Positions 8,679 through 18,634 of a stretch of DNA of 57,197 nucleotides are shown piece by piece. This DNA is from Bacillota bacterium (GTDB taxonomy: Bacteria > Bacillota_C > Negativicutes > JAEYSJ01). How positions within the stretch are numbered: position 1 is the first letter of the stretch; every line of letters begins with the position of its first letter. The stretch spans positions 1 through 57,197 of the forward strand of contig JAEYSJ010000278.1 in NCBI GenBank assembly GCA_023434855.1. The letters are read 5' to 3'. The notes under the pieces are model-generated. The model ran no database searches, was not told where the DNA came from, and saw nothing but the letters and a program-made list of their open reading frames with translations. Position numbers and translations under genes: made by a program.

Positions 8679-9044
8679 GCTAATACCTCCAGTGTATCAT
8701 CAGTTTATATATAACTGGTTTTTTTAACCATTTTTAAATATCTCCTATTGATAATACTAGAATAATAAATCATTTGTCAATAAAATTTTAGTATAATGTT
8801 GTGTCTAATTTATTTAAGTGTGTTTTAAAAAGATAGCTGAAAATATTTTTGTTATAAAAACCAAATGTTACTATAAACACATATAAATTAATGTAAGCCA
8901 TTTGTTGATTACATCTATTACTAGCAATTTTTCGCAAAAGAAAAGGCTGGGAACTTATCAAAACGATAAATTCTCAGCCTTTTCTCTTTTAAAGCAGTAA
9001 TCCGCCAATAAATGATGGATTACTATTCAAGTTTACACCTAACC
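8679..9044. other. 366-bp AT-rich intergenic region
   Basis: No open frame or RNA gene is recognised. The left part should contain the FmdE promoter and the right end holds the terminator of the efflux operon. A short self-complementary stretch, GGTTTTTTTAACC, lies at 8717-8729. Confidence 0.5.
8936..8984 (-). terminator. terminator of the RND efflux operon
   Basis: AAAAGGCTGGGAA (8941-8953) and TTCTCAGCCTTTT (8971-8983) form a 12-13 bp stem with one mismatch. On the minus strand it is followed by a T-rich run. It lies 60 bases past the stop of the RND pump gene. Confidence 0.8.
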
Positions 9045-12000
9045 CTACTGGCTAATACTTTGGTTTTCAGTTCGTTTAAGCTTCGCACCAATACGTTCTA
9101 TCGTAACGAACAAAACAGGCACAAGAAAAATCCCCAGCGAGGTTGCCATCAACATGCCACCTACAACCGCCGTTCCCATGGAATTCCTGGCACCGGCACC
9201 AGCGCCGGTGGCAATGGCCAGTGGAACACAGCCGATAATGAATGCCAGCGAAGTCATGATGATTGGCCGCAAACGAATTTTCGCCGCTTCAATGGCTGCC
9301 TGCATCGGTTCCATGCCTTTATCTACCCTTACCTTGGCAAATTCAACAATCAATATCGCATTCTTGGCTGCCAGCCCGATCAGCATAATCAGGGCAATCT
9401 GCATATAAACGCTGTTCTCCAGACTGCGTGCATATTGAAACAAGAATGCGCCAAAGATTCCGGTAGGCACGGACAGCAGCACAGCAAACGGAATACGCCA
9501 GCTTTCATACAGCGCTGCCAGACATAAGAACACAAAGAGCAGGGCAAGTCCAAATACAACTGGGGCTCTGCCGCTGGATATTTTTTCCTCCCGGCTTTGG
9601 CCTGACCATTCATAGCTAAAACCATCCGGCAGCGTTTGCGCAGCCACCTGCTCCAATGCGGCAATTGCCTGACCGGAACTGTAGCCAACCCTAGGATTAC
9701 CATTAATCTGAATAGCCCGTACCCCGTTGAACCTCTGAAACGATGTTGGAGCGTTGATAGGTTCCTCTTTCAACAATGTGTTAAGCGGTACCATTGTCCC
9801 ATTGCTGCTTTTTACATAAAAGAAGCGGGTTGCATCTACTTTATCGCGAAATTCAGGTGCAGCTTCGATAATTACCTTGTAAGTACGGCCGAACCGGCTG
9901 AAATCGTTAATCTGCGTACCGCCAAGGTATGCTTGCAGTGCAGTAAACACATCATTAACTGGAATGCCCAGTTGCTGCACTTTTTCGCGGTCTACATTAA
10001 ATTGGTATCCCGGAGTAGCCGCCTGAAAAGTCGAGTAAATCATGCCAATCTCCGGTCGCTGCCGGGCTGCGGCTAAAAACTGTTTGGACACGTTGTCCAA
10101 TTCTTCGGTCGAACTACCTGTCCGGTCTTCCAGCATAAGCGTAAAGCCACCTACCGAGCCTAAACCCGGCAAAGAAGGAGGATTAAATGCTAGTACCGAA
10201 GCCTCAGGCATCATAGCGCCCATGCCAAACACGCCAAGAATTTTTGATTTGACTTGCAAATCCGGTCTCATCCTTTCCGACCACGGGTCCAAAAGGGTAA
10301 AAATTACCGCTGTATTAGGTTTCAGACCGTTACCCAGCAAGTCGTAGCCTACAACAACAAATGAACTATGAACACCCGGTTGGGAATCAATTGCCTTGCC
10401 CAAATCCTGTCCCACCGTTTGGGTACGATTCATGCTTGCCGCTTCCGGCAAGCTGACTGTCGAAATAAAATAACCCTGGTCCTCGTCCGGCACAAATGAG
10501 GCCGGAACCATCCGGTATAAAAAACCGGCCAAAATGACTAATATAATCAGAAATAACGCACACAGCCGTGCACGGGGAACGATCCTGCCTAAACCACCGC
10601 CGTAGCGCTCAACGGTCCTTTCAAACCAGTTGTTAAACCTGTCAAAAAACCGGCCGACAGCGCCGCTATGCGCATCAGGATTATACGGCTTAAGGAGTAA
10701 TGTGCACAGCGCCGGAGTAAGCGAAAGCGCCACTACTGCTGATAATGCCATTGATACCGCAACGGTAAGGGCAAACTGCTTGTAAAGAACACCCATTGTA
10801 CCGCCAAAAAAAGCAACCGGAATAAATACTGATGCTAACACAAAGGCAATGGCGACAACAGGACCGGATACCTCACTCATCGCCCGTTTAGTAGCATCCA
10901 CCGGAGTGAGGCCGGAATAGCGCATGTGATGTTCCACCGCTTCGATTACAACGATAGCATCATCTACTACCAGACCGATAGCCAGCACCATGGCGAACAA
11001 TGTCAATGTATTAATGGAAAATCCCAGCGCTAAAAACGCGCCAAAAGTTCCGATCAGCGATACCGGAACAGCCAGCATCGGGATTAAAGTAGCCCGCCAG
11101 CTTTGTAAGAAAAGAAATACCACGATTAAAACCAAGGCTATGGCTTCCGTAAAAGTTTTGACAACTTCAGTCAATGACTCCCGCACATATTTGGTGTTAT
11201 CAACAACCGTCTGGTATTCCAGGTCAGGCGGGAAACGTTTAGCCGCCTCAGCTATAATCTTCTGGGCGTTATTAACCGTTTCCAAAGCATTGGCCTCGCT
11301 ATTGAGTTGTATGGCAAAACCAACGGCCGGTTTGCCGTTAAACCGCGTGATCATATTATAATCCTTACTAGCCAGCTCCACCTTCGCTACATCTTTGAGA
11401 TGAACAATAGAGCCGTCAGCAAGTGAACGAATGATAATATTTTCAAACTCCTGCTGTTCCGTCAGCCGTCCCTTAACCCGGGCGGTATATTGAAATTCCT
11501 GACTGGCAGGAGCTGGCTGCTGGCCGATAGTTCCGGCGGGAGCCTGAACATTTTGCGTTGAGATCGCATTAGAAATATCTGCAACGGTAATGCCCAACTG
11601 AGCCATTTTATCCGGCTGCAGCCATATCCTCATTGCAAAATCCGCACCGAACTCCCTGATGTTGCCGACACCTTTTACCCGTTTTAAATCTTCAACAAGA
11701 TAAATGCTGCCATAGTTTTTGAGAAAGTCCCTGTCGTAAGTGCCCTTAGGTGAAGTCAAGGTAAAGATAAAAGCCATATCTTGAACCGCTTTACTTGTTG
11801 TAACACCTGCCTGCTGCACAGTTTCCGGCAGCGACGCGTTAGCCTGCGCCGACCGGTTTTGCGTCTGCACAGAAGCGATATCAGCATTTTTACCGAGTTC
11901 AAACTGCACGGTCAAATTATATGTTCCGGCATCTGTACTGGTAGACTGCATCGATACCATATCCTCCGCACCGTTGACCTGCTGTTCAATCGGTTGCGCA

Positions 12001-12182
12001 ACAGTCTGATCCACCACCTCGGCATTAGCGCCCTGATAACTGGCGCTGACGTTGATTTGCGGCGGCGTAATTTGGGGATATTGAGCAATGGGCAGGTTTA
12101 CAGCGGAAATTAAGCCCACCAAAGTTATGATAATCGATAAAACTATGGCAAAAATAGGGCGTGCAATAAAAAAATTAGCCAT
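9045..12182 (-). CDS. RND efflux pump inner-membrane transporter (HAE1/AcrB family)
   Basis: 1,045 residues, the standard length for AcrB/MexB-type proton-driven multidrug pumps. The start is MANFFIARPIFA with GGGGGGCGG upstream. Two repeats of one plus five membrane helices flank two large periplasmic domains. The proton-relay aspartates are visible in helix 4 (GLVVDDAIVVIEAVE, about residue 407), and the partner lysine in helix 10 (GLAAKNAILIVEFAK, about 940). The periplasmic adaptor gene lies 15 bases upstream and a TetR gene before that. No TolC-type outer-membrane channel is encoded in this window, so one must come from elsewhere. The presence of an RND pump implies an outer membrane. 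Confidence 0.95.
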   Translation of the reverse strand: MANFFIARPIFAIVLSIIITLVGLISAVNLPIAQYPQITPPQINVSASYQGANAEVVDQTVAQPIEQQVNGAEDMVSMQSTSTDAGTYNLTVQFELGKNADIASVQTQNRSAQANASLPETVQQAGVTTSKAVQDMAFIFTLTSPKGTYDRDFLKNYGSIYLVEDLKRVKGVGNIREFGADFAMRIWLQPDKMAQLGITVADISNAISTQNVQAPAGTIGQQPAPASQEFQYTARVKGRLTEQQEFENIIIRSLADGSIVHLKDVAKVELASKDYNMITRFNGKPAVGFAIQLNSEANALETVNNAQKIIAEAAKRFPPDLEYQTVVDNTKYVRESLTEVVKTFTEAIALVLIVVFLFLQSWRATLIPMLAVPVSLIGTFGAFLALGFSINTLTLFAMVLAIGLVVDDAIVVIEAVEHHMRYSGLTPVDATKRAMSEVSGPVVAIAFVLASVFIPVAFFGGTMGVLYKQFALTVAVSMALSAVVALSLTPALCTLLLKPYNPDAHSGAVGRFFDRFNNWFERTVERYGGGLGRIVPRARLCALFLIILVILAGFLYRMVPASFVPDEDQGYFISTVSLPEAASMNRTQTVGQDLGKAIDSQPGVHSSFVVVGYDLLGNGLKPNTAVIFTLLDPWSERMRPDLQVKSKILGVFGMGAMMPEASVLAFNPPSLPGLGSVGGFTLMLEDRTGSSTEELDNVSKQFLAAARQRPEIGMIYSTFQAATPGYQFNVDREKVQQLGIPVNDVFTALQAYLGGTQINDFSRFGRTYKVIIEAAPEFRDKVDATRFFYVKSSNGTMVPLNTLLKEEPINAPTSFQRFNGVRAIQINGNPRVGYSSGQAIAALEQVAAQTLPDGFSYEWSGQSREEKISSGRAPVVFGLALLFVFLCLAALYESWRIPFAVLLSVPTGIFGAFLFQYARSLENSVYMQIALIMLIGLAAKNAILIVEFAKVRVDKGMEPMQAAIEAAKIRLRPIIMTSLAFIIGCVPLAIATGAGAGARNSMGTAVVGGMLMATSLGIFLVPVLFVTIERIGAKLKRTENQSISQ

Positions 12183-12197
12183 GTGAAACCGCCCCCC

Positions 12198-13361
12198 CTA
12201 TTGCTTAGCCGGAGTTTGCAATTCCTCCGGAGTGATCATTTGTACTTTTAAAGGCGTTCCCGGCTGGACTTTAAATGCTCCCTCCACCACGACACGGTCA
12301 GTCGCTGACAGACCCTCTTCAACCAGCCACATGTTGCCTATCCTGGGACCCATTTTCACCGGTCGTGATTCTGCTACATCCCCTTCAGCTACTACAGTAA
12401 CAAAAGTCTTGCCCAACAATTCCTGTACTGCCCGCTGCGGAATTAGCAATGCTCCCTTGCGCTCCTCGCCTTGTGCTACCACCCTGGCAAACATGCCCGG
12501 TACAAGGATGTTCTGCGGATTGTCAAAGGATGCTTTTATGGTGAGGGTTCCAGTGTTCTGGGCCAACCCCCGGTCAACTTGTTCGATTTGCCCTGTCAAC
12601 GGATATTGGGAACCATCACTTAGGACAAGTTTAAGGTTGCTGCCCCATGAACCGGGCAAGGCGCCATTTCCCAGTTGGGCAAATTTTAAATATTCGTTTT
12701 CACTCATGCTGAATTGCACAAAAACCGGATCAAGAGAAGACAGAACGGCCATTGTCGTCGATCCTGCCTGGACGAAATTGCCCACACTCAAATCACTCAC
12801 GTCAAGCCGGCCGTCAATGGGCGACACAATCAACGTATCATCCAGATCATCCTGGGCTTGCTGTACTTTGGCCTGATAAGCTTCGACAACAGCGGCATTT
12901 TGCTTTTCAGCCGAAATTTGGGTATCCAGAATCTGCTGAGCTATAGCTTGTTGCGCCGCTAATTTTCTATATCTTTCCGTGTCTAAACGTGAATTGCTGA
13001 GAGTTGCTTCTGCCTGTGACACCTGTGCCCGGTTAGCAAGCAGAGCAGCTTCATATTGACGACGGTCAATCTGAAATAATGGTTGCCCCTTATGTACCAT
13101 TGCCCCGCCGGTAACCATTTTAGCAACAATATTTCCGGAAACTTTCGCCTGAAGCTTTATTTCATTTTTAGCCTGCACCTGACCTACATACTCGTAGGTA
13201 ATCGGCGTATCCTTCTGAATTACCTGCATGGCCTTAACTGCAGCTGCCTGCGCCGGTGGGGCAGCCTGTTGTTTACTGCAGCCGGCCAGTAACGACACCA
13301 TCAACAATGCGGCACACACCATGAATATGCTACGCCTTTTGCCTCTGTTGCTTCTAATCAT
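12198..13361 (-). CDS. RND periplasmic adaptor lipoprotein (AcrA/MexA-like)
   Basis: 387 residues. A type II signal peptide ends in the lipobox LLAGC with lipidated Cys at residue 28. A first biotinyl-lipoyl half (about 65-100) and a helical hairpin (about 100-165, rich in Gln, Ala and Glu) follow. The second lipoyl half (SPIDGRLDVSDLSVGNFV) and the beta-barrel and membrane-proximal domains complete the protein. It links the RND pump to an outer-membrane channel. It lies between the regulator (36 bp upstream) and the pump (15 bp downstream), in one minus-strand operon. Confidence 0.95.
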   Translation of the reverse strand: MIRSNRGKRRSIFMVCAALLMVSLLAGCSKQQAAPPAQAAAVKAMQVIQKDTPITYEYVGQVQAKNEIKLQAKVSGNIVAKMVTGGAMVHKGQPLFQIDRRQYEAALLANRAQVSQAEATLSNSRLDTERYRKLAAQQAIAQQILDTQISAEKQNAAVVEAYQAKVQQAQDDLDDTLIVSPIDGRLDVSDLSVGNFVQAGSTTMAVLSSLDPVFVQFSMSENEYLKFAQLGNGALPGSWGSNLKLVLSDGSQYPLTGQIEQVDRGLAQNTGTLTIKASFDNPQNILVPGMFARVVAQGEERKGALLIPQRAVQELLGKTFVTVVAEGDVAESRPVKMGPRIGNMWLVEEGLSATDRVVVEGAFKVQPGTPLKVQMITPEELQTPAKQ

Positions 13362-13396
13362 ATTTACCAGTCCCTCTCCCTATTGTGTTTTACTAA

Positions 13397-13951
13397 TTAT
13401 CTTGTAGCCATCCCATATGTCAGTATATCTACCACGCAAGATTTTGCCTCAGTCAGCGAAATACCATGCTGAACAAGAAATCGGTAGTCAACCATTTCAT
13501 TCATACAGCCTTTAAGCATCTTTTGTAAAATTGGTAAACATACTGGTCGAAACTCTCCTTTGGCAATGCCGTCATTAAAAAACCCCTCCAGAAATACCCA
13601 ATGGCGTTCCATAAACCGTTCAATCCTGTCCCACTCGGCAGGCATAAAGCGTTTTATTTCATCTGCCATTCTCCCTTCGGTAGGTGAAAAAACTTTAGGA
13701 TTTACACATAAAATAGCCCGGAGTTTATCCTGAAAATTAAGGTCTTTATTAGCTAAAATTGCGGTACGCTGTTCCTGCACGTCTTCTAACAAAACATCAA
13801 CAATTGAACTGATCAACTGTTCCTTGGAAGCAAAATGTTCATAAAGGCAACGCTTGCTTACACCAAGACTCCGAGCCAAATCACTCATTGTAAATTTAAT
13901 ACCACGCTCACTCATCTCCTCCACAGCAGCAGTCATAATCCTGTTGTGCAT
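13397..13951 (-). CDS. TetR/AcrR-family repressor of the efflux operon
   Basis: 184 residues with AAAGGAGGTGAAAT upstream of the start. The N-terminal helix-turn-helix is visible (about residues 5-50): FTMSDLARSLGVSKRCLYEHFASKEQLI, a textbook TetR recognition pattern. The C-terminal ligand domain is typical in length but gives no ligand. It is the first gene of the operon, so it would repress itself along with the pump. A candidate operator overlaps the presumed transcription start. Confidence 0.9.
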   Translation of the reverse strand: MHNRIMTAAVEEMSERGIKFTMSDLARSLGVSKRCLYEHFASKEQLISSIVDVLLEDVQEQRTAILANKDLNFQDKLRAILCVNPKVFSPTEGRMADEIKRFMPAEWDRIERFMERHWVFLEGFFNDGIAKGEFRPVCLPILQKMLKGCMNEMVDYRFLVQHGISLTEAKSCVVDILTYGMATR

Positions 13952-14001
13952 ATTTCACCTCCTTTGATAATCTAAAAGCGCAGTATACAATTAGCCCTCC
14001 C

Positions 14002-14062
14002 GGTACTAAAAAGTTTTCAGCAGTACCAATTTTATCATACATTTATGTTTTTAGTGTGTCAA
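14002..14062 (-). promoter_or_regulatory. promoter and candidate TetR operator of the efflux operon
   Basis: On the minus strand, TTGACA (14057-14062) and TATGAT (14034-14039) are spaced 17 bases apart, close to the sigma-A consensus. Just downstream, at the expected start of transcription, GGTACT and AGTACC (14002-14007 and 14022-14027) form an inverted repeat with 14 bases between the arms. Its place is right for steric repression by the adjacent TetR protein. The operator assignment is inference. Confidence 0.6.
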
Positions 14063-14130
14063 TGTTTTCTTTTTATGTTGTCATCAATGCTTCGGTCAAC
14101 AAGAACAACAAAGAAATCCTGATATAAATA

Positions 14131-14168
14131 CGAAATCCCGTGGAGTAAGGATATTCCACAGGATTTCG
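14131..14168 (-). terminator. terminator after phosphoketolase
   Basis: CGAAATCCCGTGGA and TCCACAGGATTTCG form a 14-bp stem with one mismatch, followed on the minus strand by TATTTAT. It lies 45 bases beyond the phosphoketolase stop. Confidence 0.7.
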
Positions 14169-14212
14169 CCTACAACAACAAAAATAAGTAATGTCATTTA
14201 CTATATATACAG

Positions 14213-16606
14213 TTATGGTTCGATAGTATATGGCCACTTCCATTCCGTTATTTCAGGCTTATCCGTACCTTGTTCATAGGCATAATCGATATTCTCGATA
14301 ATTTGATTTTTCAGCCAATCCTTGACAGCCGCCCCGGCAACTTTCAGCTTAGGAACCCGGTCGATGACATCAATAGCCAGATTGAAACGGTCGGTTTGAT
14401 TCAGCATTGCCAGTTCCAGCGGGGTATTAATATTGCCTTGTTCCTTATAGCCGCGTACATGAAGGTTGTGATGATTGTTGCGGCGGTATGTCAGCTTGTG
14501 AATCAGCCAGGGATAACCATGGAAATTGAAGACGATAGGCTTATCACTGGTGAACAGGCTGGTGAAGTCCACATCGGACAGACCGTGGGGATGTTCATTC
14601 TGAGGCATCAACTTAAACAGGTCGACAACATTAATAAAGCGGATCTTGAGTTCCGTAAAATGCTCCCGCAGCAAGGCAGTTGCCGCTAAAGCCTCCATAG
14701 TAGCAACATCACCGGCGCAGGCCATCACCACATCAGGCTCGCTTCCCTTGTCAGTGCTCGCCCAGCCCCAGATGCCAATCCCCTTAGAACAATGTCTGAT
14801 TGCTTCATCCATATTCAGATACTGAAGATGGGGTTTTTTATCTGCGACAATAACATTAATATAGTCGGTACTGTGCAGGCAATGCTTAGCAACCGACAAC
14901 AGGCAGTTGGCATCAGGAGGCAGGTAAATACGGGTAACGCTTGGGCTCTTGTTAGTAACCACATCCAGGAAGCCGGGGTCCTGGTGACTGAAGCCGTTGT
15001 GATCCTGGCGCCAGACGGTGGAAGTAACAAGTATGTTCAGTGAAGAAACAGAAGCCCGCCAGGGAACCTCCTGACACTTCGCCAGCCATTTGGCGTGCTG
15101 GTTGAACATCGAATCAATCACATGGATAAAAGCCTCATAAGAAGCGAACAAGCCATGGCGTCCACTCAAAAGGTAACCTTCCAGCCATCCCTCCAGGGTA
15201 TGCTCGCTCAGCATTTCCATCACCCGGCCCTCAGGAGACAATTCACCACCATCAGCATCCTCGGGCTTGGTTTCCTCCAGCCAAGTCTTTTTGGTAACTC
15301 CATAGATGGCAGCCAAGCGATTGGAGGCAGTTTCATCAGGACAGAAAATACGAAAACTGGTCATATTATTGCGCATTATGTCGCGCAAGAAGACGCCCAG
15401 GACATGGGTATTTTCATTCCTGCCGGTGCCTGGTTCCGGCACCGCAACGGCATAATCGCGAAAGTCAGGCAGGCGAAGGGGTTTGCGCAAAAGACCACCG
15501 TTAGCAAGCGGGTTTGCGCTCATTCGTTGTGAGCCTGTCGGCGCCAATTCCTTTAATTCCTTATTCAGCTTGCCGGCTTTGTCAAATAGTTCCTCAGGCT
15601 TATAGCTTCTTAGCCATTCTTCCAGTAACTTTAAATGAGCCGGATTTTCATTAACATCAATAGGAACCTGATGAGACCGCCAGGAGTCCTCCACTTTATG
15701 TCCTTCAACCTCCTTGGGTCCGGTCCATCCTTTGGGAGAACGAAGTATGATCATCGGCCACTCAGGCAATTGGGTCAACCCTTGTGTACGAGCTTCAAGC
15801 TGAATTTTTTTAATTTCGTCAATCACATCCTCCATCGTTTGGGCCATCACCTGATGCATTGTTTCCGGATCAGAACCCTCAACATAATAGGGCTTGTATC
15901 CATAGCCGATGAACAAGCTTTCGAGCTGCCTACGGCTAATCCGCGCCAAAATGGTTGGATTAGCAATTTTATAACCGTTTAGGTGGAGGATGGGCAACAC
16001 CGCTCCATCCCTAATGGGGTTAAGGAATTTGTTTGAATGCCACGAGGCGGCCAGCGGACCGGTCTCGGCCTCACCATCACCTACCATAGCGGCGACAATC
16101 AGGTCAGGATTATCAAAAGCCGCTCCGAAGGCATGAGAAAGACTGTATCCCAGTTCACCCCCCTCATGAATTGATCCCGGGGTTTCGGGAGTACAGTGGC
16201 TGCCAATGCCACCAGGGAATGAGAATTGCTTGAAGAAGTCGCGCATACCCTCTTCATCTTCACTTTTGTCCGGGTAAACCTCAGAGTAAGTCCCTTCCAG
16301 GTAAGCGTTGGCCAGAGTGGCAGGAGCCCCGTGACCAGGCCCTGAAATAAAAATCATATTCAAATCGTACTTTTTAATCAGCCTGTTGAGGTGCACCCAG
16401 GCAAATGTCTGCCCGGGATCTGATCCCCAGTGTCCTAACAGGCGCTTTTTAATGTGGTCAAGTTTTAGGGGCTCTTTCAAGAGTGGATTGTCCTTAAGAA
16501 AAATCATGCCTACGCAAAGATAAAGAGTCGCACGCCAATAAGCATTGATCCTTTGAAGTTCTTCTGTGCCAAGTGGCCCATCTGTAATACCAGGTGATTT
16601 AGCCAT
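14213..16606 (-). CDS. xfp: phosphoketolase (xylulose-5-P / fructose-6-P)
   Basis: 797 residues, the normal length for the XFP family, with AAAGGAGGTCATT before the start. The thiamine-diphosphate binding motif is [15 protein letters not shown] near residue 180, after the family-specific [20 protein letters not shown] near residue 148. The C-terminal transketolase-like domain contains [20 protein letters not shown]. The enzyme converts xylulose 5-phosphate, and often fructose 6-phosphate, plus phosphate into acetyl phosphate, glyceraldehyde 3-phosphate (or erythrose 4-phosphate) and water. It is monocistronic, and no acetate kinase gene lies beside it. Confidence 0.97.
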   Translation of the reverse strand: MAKSPGITDGPLGTEELQRINAYWRATLYLCVGMIFLKDNPLLKEPLKLDHIKKRLLGHWGSDPGQTFAWVHLNRLIKKYDLNMIFISGPGHGAPATLANAYLEGTYSEVYPDKSEDEEGMRDFFKQFSFPGGIGSHCTPETPGSIHEGGELGYSLSHAFGAAFDNPDLIVAAMVGDGEAETGPLAASWHSNKFLNPIRDGAVLPILHLNGYKIANPTILARISRRQLESLFIGYGYKPYYVEGSDPETMHQVMAQTMEDVIDEIKKIQLEARTQGLTQLPEWPMIILRSPKGWTGPKEVEGHKVEDSWRSHQVPIDVNENPAHLKLLEEWLRSYKPEELFDKAGKLNKELKELAPTGSQRMSANPLANGGLLRKPLRLPDFRDYAVAVPEPGTGRNENTHVLGVFLRDIMRNNMTSFRIFCPDETASNRLAAIYGVTKKTWLEETKPEDADGGELSPEGRVMEMLSEHTLEGWLEGYLLSGRHGLFASYEAFIHVIDSMFNQHAKWLAKCQEVPWRASVSSLNILVTSTVWRQDHNGFSHQDPGFLDVVTNKSPSVTRIYLPPDANCLLSVAKHCLHSTDYINVIVADKKPHLQYLNMDEAIRHCSKGIGIWGWASTDKGSEPDVVMACAGDVATMEALAATALLREHFTELKIRFINVVDLFKLMPQNEHPHGLSDVDFTSLFTSDKPIVFNFHGYPWLIHKLTYRRNNHHNLHVRGYKEQGNINTPLELAMLNQTDRFNLAIDVIDRVPKLKVAGAAVKDWLKNQIIENIDYAYEQGTDKPEITEWKWPYTIEP

Positions 16607-16826
16607 AATGACCTCCTTTTTCTTAATCTGAATATATGGATATATTTACCTTCTACAAATATACACAAAACTCCTCCGACAGTAGTAGTATGCGCCGGGT
16701 CCTATTTTTATTCTTGGCCGGCACCTATGGATACTGCTCCGGCCAATACTTTATAATCGTTTCTACGACGCTTGCACATGAGTATAAATTATAGATTTTA
16801 CTTACAGTATATTGGAAGGAGGCCCT

Positions 16827-16847
16827 ATGAAAAAATATAAGAAATAA
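16827..16847 (+). other. six-codon mini-ORF in front of the DUF421 gene
   Basis: GGAAGGAGGCCCT is followed by an ATG and five more codons (MKKYKK) before TAA. The ribosome binding site is strong but the frame is very short, and it ends 30 bases before the DUF421 start. It may be a leader peptide, a decayed start or chance. Confidence 0.25.
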
Positions 16848-16877
16848 ATATCAACATCCCCATTGGAGGTAATCATA

Positions 16878-17561
16878 TTGTTTGAACCATTAAACATCAC
16901 ATTGCGAGTAGTACTAGCTTTGATATTCCTTTTTACGGTTACTAAATTCTTAACAAAAAGAATCCTGTCAGGCCTGACTTATTTTGATTACGTTGCCGCC
17001 GCCCTCCTCGGAACCATAGGGGGAAATCTCGCTTTTAACATCAATATTCATATTTTAAATTTTCTTCTCTCCCTAATTCTTACAACAATTATTTTCGTTT
17101 TCATATCACATATTTCTATGAATTGCAGGCCACTCAGAAAATTTTTGGCGGGAGAACCGACCATCTTAATTCGCAATGGCAAAATATTGGAAAACAACAT
17201 GGCAAACTTAAATTATTCTTATGAATACCTGAATCAGCATCTCCGGCAGGGAAAAATATTCGATATATCCCATGTCGAATCGGCAATTTTAGAGCCGAGT
17301 GGCCAACTGAGTATTCAGTTAAAATCTCAAAATCGACCACTAACGCCACAAGACCTTCATATATCAACCCCGCAGGAAGGACTTGCCACCGAACTTATTC
17401 TGGATGGAGAGATTCTGGAACAAAACCTTCAGCATAAAAGTTTAAGCAAAAATTGGCTTAATATGAAACTTAGAGAAAAAGGAATTGACAATATCAAAGA
17501 AGTCGCTTTTGCCGCCCTGGCAACCAATGGTAACCTTTATGTTGATTTATATCGTGATTAA
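16878..17561 (+). CDS. DUF421 (YetF-like) membrane protein
   Basis: About 227 residues. The start chosen is TTG at 16878, because GGAGGT ends seven bases before it; an in-frame TTG at 16863 would overlap that site. Three membrane helices occupy about residues 5-80 (LTYFDYVAAALLGTIGGNLAF). A cytosolic alpha-beta domain follows, with the family motif GEPTILIRNGKILENNM near residue 92, and a second C-terminal subdomain (GIDNIKEVAFAALATNGNLYVD). Members of this family occur in many spore formers; biochemical function is not established. The gene stands alone. Confidence 0.85.
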   Translation: MFEPLNITLRVVLALIFLFTVTKFLTKRILSGLTYFDYVAAALLGTIGGNLAFNINIHILNFLLSLILTTIIFVFISHISMNCRPLRKFLAGEPTILIRNGKILENNMANLNYSYEYLNQHLRQGKIFDISHVESAILEPSGQLSIQLKSQNRPLTPQDLHISTPQEGLATELILDGEILEQNLQHKSLSKNWLNMKLREKGIDNIKEVAFAALATNGNLYVDLYRD

Positions 17562-17615
17562 TACCAGAAAAAAATACTTATAGTACATAAAAAAATAGCC
17601 TTTGGGGATACGGCT

Positions 17616-17825
17616 AACCACAGAGGACACAGAGGTCACAGAGGGATTAATATTACTTGTATCCCCTGCTATGTTTCCAACTCTATGTAGCTCACTTTAA
17701 CACAGTTAGTATCGATTAATGATTTATCCTTGCGCGTGGACATCGCAACCTTCCACTCTGTGTCCTCTGTGTCCTCTGTGGTTCAAAAACATTAACTCTA
17801 AACAACCTACTGCCCCAGAACTTAT
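17616..17825. repeat. CACAGAGG inverted-repeat element, copy 1
   Basis: The left arm (17616-17644) reads AACCACAGAGGACACAGAGG and onward as an 8-9 base quasi-repeat. The right arm (17756-17783) is its near-perfect complement, ending TCCTCTGTGGTT. A conserved tail (TTCAAAAACA, then CTAAAC and ACCTA, then AGAACTTAT) continues to about 17825 and is shared with copy 2 at 51.4 kb. It fills most of the gap between DUF421 and DUF190. Confidence 0.8.
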
Positions 17826-17837
17826 ACATCCGGGTCA

Positions 17838-17876
17838 TACAAAAACCCAGAAGGCTTCTAAGCTCTCCTGGGTTTC
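17838..17876 (-). terminator. terminator of the fluoride operon
   Basis: AAACCCAG and CTGGGTTT frame an imperfect inner stem (GAAGGCTTCTAAGCTCTC). On the minus strand the hairpin is followed by TTTTTG. It lies just beyond the DUF190 stop. Confidence 0.75.
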
Positions 17877-17886
17877 TTAACCTTAA

Positions 17887-18216
17887 TTATCCATGCTTAA
17901 TGACTTCAGCGTCCACCAGATAAATTAGACCCTGGCTGACCATACCGGAAATAACCGGCAGCACTGACCTGATTTTTTCTTCGGTATCTACAGCTTCAAC
18001 AATCATCGGCAAATCAGCGGATAAATCCAAAATACCCACTTTTTTAATAGTGCTGGCAGCACCATAAGCTTCCACGCCCCTGCTAACAGTTGCCCCGGCA
18101 ACCCCCGCTTCCCTTAATTTGAGAACCAACGCATGATACAAACTCTTCCCTTCAAATCTTTGCATTTCACCAACAAAAATTTTTAATAACTTATATTTGC
18201 CTGGCTGTAAAATCAT
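17887..18216 (-). CDS. DUF190 family protein
   Basis: 109 residues with GGGGGGAGAAGC before the ATG. The sequence LLKIFVGEMQRFEGKSLYHALVLKLREAGVAGATV, followed later by LPMIVEAVDTEEKIRSVLP, is characteristic of DUF190. The fold is ferredoxin-like and resembles PII signalling proteins. DUF190 genes are often found next to crcB/fluC fluoride exporters, as here, but a mechanism is not known. It is the last gene of the fluoride-riboswitch operon. Confidence 0.88.
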   Translation of the reverse strand: MILQPGKYKLLKIFVGEMQRFEGKSLYHALVLKLREAGVAGATVSRGVEAYGAASTIKKVGILDLSADLPMIVEAVDTEEKIRSVLPVISGMVSQGLIYLVDAEVIKHG

Positions 18217-18233
18217 GCTTCTCCCCCCTTATG

Positions 18234-18611
18234 CTAAATGCCGCTAATTATGTAATAGCCTGCCCCGCAGGCAAGGAGTCCTAATATCGTGCTGCCGGCA
18301 ACATAGTTGAAAAAGTGGCGCCATTCACCATCTTCTACCAAACGAATCGCCTCATAGCCAAATGTCGAAAAAGTTGTGTATGCACCCAGAAAACCAATTT
18401 GAAATCCGCAGCGTTCAAAAACCGAATTTGCAAGGGGCAGCGCTGCCGTGTGGGCTGTTGACATTCCCAGCAGCAAGGCTCCTGTTACGTTTATAATGAA
18501 GGTTCCCAATGGAAATGACAGCGAAGAGTGCCTGGCAACAGCCAAGCCAATGACATATCTTGCTATCGCCCCGCAAATACCGCCGATTCCGATTAAAATC
18601 AGTTCCAACAT
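18234..18611 (-). CDS. crcB: fluoride exporter CrcB/FluC, second subunit
   Basis: About 125 residues with four membrane helices. It contains GGICGAIARYVIG, PLGTFIINVTGALLLG and the Phe-rich GFLGAYTTFSTFGYEA, the hallmark fluoride-path segment of FluC. The start is ambiguous: two ATG codons and a TTG follow GGAGGG within a few bases, and 18611 is a compromise. The paralogous gene lies 23 bases upstream, so the channel is probably a heterodimer of oppositely inserted subunits, as in other split crcB pairs. Confidence 0.93.
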   Translation of the reverse strand: MLELILIGIGGICGAIARYVIGLAVARHSSLSFPLGTFIINVTGALLLGMSTAHTAALPLANSVFERCGFQIGFLGAYTTFSTFGYEAIRLVEDGEWRHFFNYVAGSTILGLLACGAGYYIISGI

Positions 18612-18634
18612 CATCCCTCCACTCAACGAGCAGC

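Noticed and set aside
12232..12876. A 214-codon plus-strand frame opposite the RND adaptor gene
   Set aside because: The minus strand encodes a full-length adaptor with lipobox; the plus-strand frame has no ribosome binding site and no recognisable domain.
17616..17825. Insertion sequence
   Set aside because: No transposase frame lies between the arms, and the element is only about 200 bases. It was recorded as a non-coding repeat.
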